From positions 9,790,142 to 9,854,141 of the forward strand of contig CM050654.1 in the NCBI GenBank assembly GCA_027574665.1: a stretch of DNA of 64,000 bases. The letters are read 5' to 3'. This DNA is from Rhynochetos jubatus (Eukaryota > Chordata > Aves > Eurypygiformes > Rhynochetidae). Shown here one piece after another: positions 49,601-58,600 of the stretch; positions within the stretch are counted from its first letter, which is position 1; the number at the start of each line of letters is the position of its first letter. The position numbers were made by a program, and so were the translations under genes. Below the pieces are notes generated by a model, which had not been told where the DNA came from, did not search any database, and saw only the letters and a list, made by a program, of their open reading frames with translations.

Positions 49601-52600
49601 GAACACCTGAGTTTTGGGCTGTTCCCTTTACAGTCTTCAAAGGGATGTTTTTGTGAGGAGCAAATTGAAGGCTGTTCTCTTAGCCAACTTCCAACTCAAT
49701 CTCCTTTTCTTCTGTAAGTGGAGATGATCAGAGAAAATGTACATAGAATTAATTGCTTTGAAGCTGCTTGAAATAGTCATCAGCTCCTTGACCTGTAAGG
49801 ATATAAAAAGCAAAGAGTGCTCTTTCACACACCTCCACACATGCTGCAGTGCTGTCCTGCTGCTGTCCTTAATTGGACCATCAGTGGATATTGTTCCAAG
49901 CTCCCTTTCCTGTTAAAGCTGGGTTTCATTTGCTGTTGAAAGGACAGAGGAGGGTGGAGTACAGAAAATCTTTTCATATTGGGATAAAGGGTTTTCTGGT
50001 CAAGCCTTACAGCCATGGCTGTTCTCTTTGAAGTACTGGAGAAAGGAGAATGCGTTGTTGGGGACCTGCTGGGGATAGCCTGAAGACTAAAGCAGATCAG
50101 ATGGGAAGAGTTGAAGGAAAGAATACCTGTTTACCCTTCCTTTCTCTCTCTGAAAGAAAAAAACCCCAAAACTAAAACCCCACACCACCAAACAACCCAA
50201 AAAAACCCCATCTACAAACAAAAAAACCTATACCTCAACACCCCCACACCCCCCCCAAAACCCCAAACCAAAAACCTTCAGGACACGAGAGATGGAAAAA
50301 AGACTGTACTGCGTTGTCTTCTACACTGTGGTTAATAAATACAACATATTCCATAGAAATAGATTTCTGAGACAGCTTTTCCATACCCAGCTGATTTTCA
50401 AGAGACTCAAGTTCACAAGTCTGTGGCCTTTTCATCCCTTTACTCTTCTTGACAGCTCTTTCTCAGAGGTCAAAATTTCATTCTACCCACACAAAATCTG
50501 CGTGAGAGTTTGGACCATAATATGACCCAAAAGATGATATGTAGTCACTGTAAAAGGAGCAAGGCCTTTATTTTTTTTTTTTTTTCAGGCATATTTCCTT
50601 AAAATGAATGTTGTTTATGAAAAAAATAGAGGAAAAACTTCTTCTCAAAGCCAGTTATAAAGCTGTCTCTCAGCTTAGACAACTCCTTTGCCCCCAAGTC
50701 GACATGATAAGGTGACCACATCAATGTCTGATGTCTCTCTGGAAGCCTGTGTAAAATGAAGGTGAACCTTTATTCCCTGGGTTGAAGATTAGCACCCAGA
50801 TTGCAGAAACATTTACCCTTGGGGTTTCCAGTTCTTTTAATAAAGTCTTAAATTGTGCAGCGAGGTGTAAATTTTAAGTGAAAGGGCATAGTTTTGATTG
50901 CCATAGATTAAATTGATTTTGATATCGTTTGTTTTAACCATCATTTCTTTAACTGAAGCACCTGGCTGTTTTGAAGTAGTGATTTTTTTCGCCTTGTGTT
51001 ATTTGTGCTGATTAATCCTCTGATTGCAGTTTGCTTGATGCACAAGCATGTCAAATGTAATTTTAGTAAGAGTCTCAAAGTTTGCAATTTTCCCTGCTAC
51101 TGTAAGAAAAGACAAGCTATATGGAAGTTTTTTATTCTTTCTTTTTAAAGCTAAATTAAACTATAGAAAATAGTTTTGGTTTTATCTGTTGCTTTCCCTA
51201 AAAAATTTAAGTAAAATACAGTGTTAATTCCAAAGCCATTAAATAAAAGCTAGCCTGTCCCACTGAGCTGCTCATTATCATCCGGCCAAATCTGCATGAC
51301 TTGCCTGAGAACAATGTATGTATAGACTAACAGTTGAAGAATTTGGCCCATCGTAGCTCTTCCCAAGCCATGCTGTGATTCATTATAAGTTTATATCCAT
51401 GTCCATTTTGATGCCAATGGGAGGCTACAGATTTTTACTCTCTTAAATAATCTTGTTACTGTGTGAGTTACAACTTACTTTGTTTCAAATTTGTGCTGAA
51501 AGGGCAACATGGTCTTTGTAAACCTCCCCTGTCCAGAGGTCCCACAGGCTTCTCTTTAGGCAGAAGGAATGAGTAGAAAATATGGAGAAGGAAAACTGCT
51601 AATTGGCTGATAACAGACTAAGTGATAGGTTCTGCTGTGCGAACTGCGCAAGCCTGGGAGGTGGCTACCTAGAACTTGGCTTCCTAGAGAAGGTCAGATA
51701 GGAAAGAAATTGCTGATCAGTATCTGTACGTTATCTGTTATTACACGGAAGAGGGAGTGGGCAGGAAAAGCTTTAAGAAAGCAACTGCACCAGATCTTCT
51801 GAATTTATCTGCGTGTACTTTCCAGTCACTGTGTCTCAGTAAACCTTTGATTAAAAAGCTTGTTTGTCTCTCTGGATGTCCGTGTTGAAGAGATTCATTT
51901 GTGGGTTTCTTTCACTATGAGCTTGGTTTTGATTTGTTGGACTTCCTTACAGAGTGGGTTTCCAGTCCTCTGCTAACTTTTGCAAATATCCTGTGATCTT
52001 CCTCCATTCTGTCAGCATCTGTCTGCATTTGAAAACCCCACAACATGAGATTCCAGTAGCGTCTCACAAGCAGCTGATGCAGTGCAGTAGTTGCTGTCTT
52101 TGTAAGGATGTTTTTGAAATACCCAAGGATTGCATTCGTCTTCCCAAATGTAGTTTCATGATAAAGTCCCCAGTTAGCTGAAAGCCTGCTGTGGCATCTT
52201 AATTCCATCTTCACAGAGTAGTCTCCCCCCAGAAAATAATCTGTTCCCATATGTGTGATGTTGCAAAGTTGGTATTGCAACAGAGACGGCTTGTTTGCAT
52301 GTAGGCGAGCTGTGGTGTTCTGGTTGGTGAAGTGTTCTGTTATTTGCCCCTTCATCAGCCTTCATGATCTGCAGGCTTCCTCTCTGGTGACTTTAGATTT
52401 CAGATCATTCATTTTCTCCCCATTTTTTCCTTTTTTTTTTTTTTCTGCCTGCAGATTTTATCAGTAATATTTTTCCTCCTGATCACGGTTCAGTAATGTC
52501 AAGGTTAAGAAATAAACCCTGCTGGAATACATTAGAAACATATCTTCCCAATGACAATTTCCTGTTTATAGCTGCATCTGGACACTAATGTAACTAACTT

Positions 52601-55600
52601 AACTAATTCTTTGTATTGCTTCACTTCCAAAATAGAATGGCATGCAAAACTCAGTCAAACACTTGGTCTGTTTTGACAAGCTGCATTTTTTCTAAAATCC
52701 ATATTGATCCTCATAAATTTAATCTCACTTGAAATCACTACTTTTTGAACTTGATTTATGCTTTTTGAGAGTGGAGATGTGGTAGGGTCATTTTGTTTAC
52801 CCTGTTCTTAGTATTGGCTCAGAATTATCTTCTGGAACTTCCTCAGTGTTGTAAGACTTCTTGACTACTTGGAGCAAGTTTTGGCCAGCTGTTCTGAAAC
52901 TCATGCAAGTTGTTCAGACCTACTTAATTTTAAAATTTCTCTATTTATTTTTTATGTTGTAGCTGTTGTTCAGGACTCTGAGATGATAACAGGCAGAAAA
53001 CGAAGCGTTTCTTCATCATCATTATTCTCAACACACACTATAGCTTTAACTCAGTAAAACCAAATGTTATTTATCCCTCTATTACTGCACAGAAGTGCTT
53101 GTGCGCATCTTGTTTATGAAGGGATATTTCCAAAAAGCAAAGGTTTGGTCAGGCTCAAGGCTCTTCCACATCGAGGTGTGCATAGTTGCTACCTAGGTGT
53201 GTTGCATAGGTGTGTTAGTGTGCACTGTAAAGTATGTTGGAACTTGAGATGCTCAGACTGTCCAGGTGATCTGTGGGTTTTGTGGTTATGCCACTTAACA
53301 TGTTGTAAGGTGAGCCAAGCCAGAACCTTGTGCTGTGAAAAGGGAACACGTATGTCCTCAAAGTTTTATCCAGTAAATGGATATAATCAAATTACAAATC
53401 GGAAAGGAAAGCTGGTGGAGCAGGGGTGTTGAGTAAGTGTATAAAAATGATGTGAAAACCAATTCCAGTTTTATATTCATCTTGGAAAAAAACCCAAGCC
53501 ACCGTGCTAATAAAACATACATTGGCCTATCATTTTCCTGTTTTCTAAAGCAAAGTCTTAAGAATCAAACAGGACAAATAAGTTGTGTAAAATGAAGTCA
53601 AGATCTTTTGGTTTTTGTTTGGGTTTTTTTTTAGATTTTGAATTAGTGATTTTTATTTAAGAAAAAGTTTTTTTTTTTTTTCCTCTAGGAAATATAAATT
53701 TTCCCAGAAAGTCAAGAAATGTTGTTGGCCCGAATGGTTGTAAACCAGCATTTTGTAGGGTTTATTTCCAGTGAAATGATTTTTTAATTTATTTTTTTTT
53801 ATAAAAGGATATATATGAGATGACCCACCTTAATTAAAACAAAGTCTAGGGAATAGCAATTAAATTGTGTTAACAGCCTAAATATATGAGAAATGGTCTT
53901 GAGGATAAATAGTAGTACAGAAAAAGCATATGTATATTGCAAGAGGTGTATGTGTCATACCGAAGGGACGCAGAACAAGTAGTGATGTGAGATTTTGACT
54001 AGCTGGTTTTCACTAGTAAGTCATAATACATGAACTTCCATAAAATACTTGGCTACTGATTGTAGCAATCCTAGCTATTGAAATGTTAAACGGGTATTTA
54101 GACTTAAAAGCAAGAGCTGGTTTTGAGATTAGGTTAGAGTGGTTTAGGTGGGGGCTTTAGTTGTATTTGTGGATTTTTGTGGGTTTTTTAAAGTAGTGTA
54201 GTGTGTGATTCTTATCAGCCAACTCAGTACATTAGTCAGTAGTAAACTGTCTGGATAGCTGAATGAAGCTGATAGGATTAAATATAAATTAATGTTTACT
54301 TACTACAATTTTCACTAAGTGTGCTTTTGAAATGAGGAATAAATATGGGAGGAAAGGAAAAACAGGTTAATTATGTGCTTTTAGGGTGGTTCTTAAAGCT
54401 AGTCTGCCATTCGCCATGAATGCAACTGTCTACAAACAAACCGAAATAAGACAGTCATACTGTGTAAAGCAGCTGAATTCATGGAAAGATTTCCCAAGTA
54501 CTAGCTGGCATGGGAACAGGGACAGAGCAAAAACCCTGAACCTCAACTACAGCTTAAATAATTAATTAAAATCTCAGGGGGCTAGGCTTTTTTTTTGGGG
54601 CGGGGTGTGGTGGTGGTGGTGGAGCTATCAGTTGGCTGGAGCCAAATACTTTAGGCTTCTGTCTTCCAGGTCTAACCCTTCTTAAGATGGGTTAGCACCC
54701 TTATTGACATCCTAGACTTGTTATGCCACTTGAAGTCATTGTCCTAGCTGACCTCCTATGTAACTTATCAGTACTGATGGTGAATTCTGCATTCAGTTAT
54801 TCTTGAGTGGGAGCAAACTTGGGGACGATGTGCTGAAACCTTCAGCTGTGAAGCAGAGACTCCCTCCTGTGGCCTTCAGTGAGTCACAGTCCTTATTCAT
54901 GCAGTTGAAAACACCATTCCAGGCTGTCAGACCTGAGAGGCAAAGGGCTGATAACAGTAAAATATAGCAATTCTGCATCTTGGCCGAGAAAGTTACCCAG
55001 GTTCACGACACTTCTTAACTGGCGTGCCATAGCGAATTTTAGCAACCTGGCTTATTTTATACGCAGTGTTCATGAGACAAAGATGAGCCAGATCCAGCAG
55101 CTAGAAGAGGAGATACAAAGGGATGGAAAATGTGTTGAATAGGACACGTTACCCAAACCATTCATATAAAATGTCCAGCCACCAGCTAGTGAACTGTTAG
55201 CAAATAAATCCTGAGCAGATGACAGAAGAGGTCAGGTATTTCTTAGGTGTTGACAGCTATAGTGCTCTCACACCGAACCTGTTTAAAAGAGCTGATTTCC
55301 TTAGAGGAACATACGGGAAGTACCCTCCGTGCATGTGCACAGAAGGGAGTGTAGATGGAGTGGGATGTGGAAAGCATAACGATGTTCACTACTCAACAAC
55401 CAAACAGGTCACAGACTGTCTGAAAGTGTTCATGTTTCTACTCTTCTCCTAGAAGAGAATGCATAAACAGCAGGTAACAGTTTCAAGAGAAACCAGCTAA
55501 GTAGTTTTAAATATTTTTTCTGGATTTACAGGAATATTCTATAATATGCAATCAAAAATGCTGTTCTGTGCCCAATTGTGACTTTGGGAACGATTGGCAT

Positions 55601-58600
55601 TGTTGGCAAGAGCTTTTTTGAAGAAGGAAGGAAGGAAGGAAACAACTTCAGTTGAAAGGAGTTGAGACGAAATGAGATGTACCAAAAAAATAAACTTGAT
55701 ATTGATGCGATTGCTGTTACATTTTTCATCTTACAGTTTGCAAGGCATATCAAGAAATCTGAAGGCCAGAAGACCCCCAAAGTTGAATTACAAATCTCGA
55801 TCTATGGTGTAAAAATTCTAGATCCAAAAACAAAGGTGAGAGACCTGTGTATTTGTTGTCGTAAAAGTAATTAAACATTGTGTTGAACTGTTTTTAATGT
55901 TTTTATTGGTTTATGTTTATAAAGAACATTACAACAAAAGCCATTCTGTTGATGGAATTCTTAAAATGCCATTTCTCATTACAACACATGGGTGACGCCT
56001 TCCCAGGAAGCACATGGTACTCCAAAATACAGACTGTAACTAATGTGGGATTTAATTGGTTTTTTAATCCTTTCACACCAAACCTTTCAAATGCTGAGGA
56101 AGATGACAACACTGTGGTAAATGAATGTTAATACCGCATATGATGAACACCTTGTGCAGATGCCCACATGTAGGCGTTTGCAGGTGAATGAGGAGATAAT
56201 TTGTGGACAGTGATTTATTCTCAGTGCCTCAGAACTGCACCTCTCTTTCCTTAATCTGCTCATTTCTTTTTTTTCTCCTTGTGTTTTTAATTTTTATTGT
56301 ATCTTCCCCTCCCTAGAATGCTTATGTTTCTCAGCTGTGTTACCCGTTTCTCTGTAAACCCCATGTAGCAGGCCATAAGCATTGTTGCAGGCTTTTCATC
56401 TGGCGCAGCATGACAATTTATGTCCATTGAGTCATCCCGTGGATGGCTTTTCTGTTTCTTTGTTTGCTCTGGTGTTTTGGAAGGGGTTACATAGTAAGCA
56501 AAACATCTTCGTCACGGACTTCAAAGAGGAATAATGAGATGAATACAATCAAGCTAGTGAGTATTTATTCAATAGTCAGCAATTCTTAACATCTGAGTGC
56601 TCTTAAATCTTTTATACATATGTTGAATATTGGATTTGAATGAACTTTTTACTGCTTCTCAATTCTGGAGTAATTGCTGCCATTCAGTGATACTGCCCTT
56701 GGAGAAAAGGAGCTGTAGTTGAATGCTATATGTACTGACAACCCATTTTCGCTTCAAACTCTAAATTCAACCACCATTCAACAGTTCATAAGCAGACAGG
56801 GCGAGGAATATCCACATCCACTTTAACTGCAGTTTGTGCATCTTCCTATGTCATAGGGCAGAAAGGCGTATTAAACCCCATATCCTGGCAAAAACTGTTT
56901 AAAATAACCCAGTTTTAAATACCAAAATATGTTAGTCTTCCTAACTCTTCCCGCAGAGATGACCAGAAAGCTGTGGGACAGAAGTTCCTGGGGGAATGGG
57001 AACATTCTAATCTCTTAGCAATGTTGTTATTACAACTCAAGTGGTAATCAGCTATGAGTAGTCTTTTCATCTCCTCCACTTCTTTTCTTAAAGCTACATG
57101 TAGCTGTAAATTTGAATCAAGCTTTCCTTCTTTTTGCAAAACTCATAGATGCTTCAGGAAATGACTTAAATTCCATGTTGTCTGTGTTGATTAGCATTTT
57201 TTCTGTGTGTTTTTGAACCAAATCGCTTGAATATTGTTCCAGAGAAATACCGGTCTATATTTATGTGATGACTATTAATTGTGGTAGGAACAGGAGGCCA
57301 GCTCAGGTATCAGGACGTGATTCCATACTTGGCACTCAAAAAAGGAGGATTATAGTAAAGCGGTTCTGTCCTCAAATGACACAAGGTAGTTATATGGATC
57401 TATAAAGCTGTAAGAGCCAGAACAGGCATGTGGTGTTTTATGTAAGTGTTAAAGAGCTACAACAGAAAAGATTAAACGTGAGAGAGATGTGGGGACGTGG
57501 GAGAAATAGGATACACAGAAGAATGGCTGTAAAGGTTGAGAAAAGGAACCCAGTCGGGGCAAGGGGAAAAGGTTGCCCATATGGTATGGGTTTTTTGATA
57601 AATGGTTGTGTGCAGAGAGGACATGCCCTTGTTTATGAGCTTCTAGCAATCTGGGAACCCCATGCTGCACAGAAACCTTCTTTTATTTAACAGATAATAG
57701 TTCACATCTAAACTGCATATTTTCCTTTAAAGCAAATACTGCTTTCCCATGTAATAAGCCAAATAAAATAAAATACCAAGAGGAGACTTGAAGAAAAACA
57801 ACAAAAATAAATAGTTGAGATAGTTTATTTCAGTCGTGTTAAGCTCTCTCAGTTGAAGACCATTGCCACTGCAACTGTTTTAAATAACTGAAGCATGCTT
57901 TGTAATGGGAAGTAAAATGGAGTATGGAAAAATATGTGAAGAATAATGTTTACAGGTTGTTTATACTGCACCTAAAGTAAGCAATTATTTAGATGTCTAA
58001 TTTATTTCTCTGTCCCCCTATATTTAATTCTGATTTCTATATTTAAGACAGAAAGGTAAGGACTTATTTCAGCAAAACTGTTTTGACAGACCTTGGAGAT
58101 GAGGAAATCATCCCAATCAGTCACTAAATAAATTACACAGGGATGCAAAGCAACAATAAAACCAGTTTTTTAGGTCAGAAATTACTGTCCAAATAAAGGC
58201 TTCCAGATAAATGCTGTTCAAATGAAAACTTCCTGCTTCCTTCAGTTGTACTTTAATTTTGGGTGCTCTCATGTACAATGAGAGACATTCAGAAATGTTA
58301 CTGCACCTTGCCTGCTCTTACGTACATGAGGAAAGCCAGAGATTTACTTTGTGCATCTTGATGCTGAGCAAGTATAGTGATTCCTTGAACGTAATCTTTC
58401 TTGTTATTTGCAGGAAGTCCAGCACAACTGTCAGCTCCACAGGATATCGTTTTGTGCTGATGATAAAACTGACAAGAGAATATTTACTTTCATATGCAAA
58501 GACTCAGAATCAAATAAGCATCTGTGCTATGTATTTGACAGTGAAAAGTGTGTAAGTATGCAAGATGCTTTAAAAGAATTGGTGTGCCTGTTACGGACTT

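Larger units (their letters stand above)
45899..55736 (+). other. GULP1: GULP1 intron between coding segments 3 and 4 (9.8 kb)
   Basis: Bounded by GTAAGA and CTTACAG. It holds the G-free A/C tract (50157-50280), a run of 15 Ts (50571-50585), the minus-strand L3-like CR1 relic (about 52000-53060), a GGT run (54606-54622) and a GGAA run (55622-55642). A 99-codon ORF at 46557-46856 resembles nothing I know. No exon was recognised. Confidence 0.9.

Noticed and set aside
50571-50590. Poly-T plus CAG resembling a strong splice acceptor
   Set aside because: No exon-like or GULP1-like sequence with a donor follows; homopolymer T runs often mimic acceptors.
51915-52355. 146-codon minus-strand ORF as a possible independent gene
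   Set aside because: Part of it ([12 protein letters not shown]) matches CR1/L3 ORF2, and it overlaps the ordered LINE relic on the same strand; it is a leftover, not a host gene.
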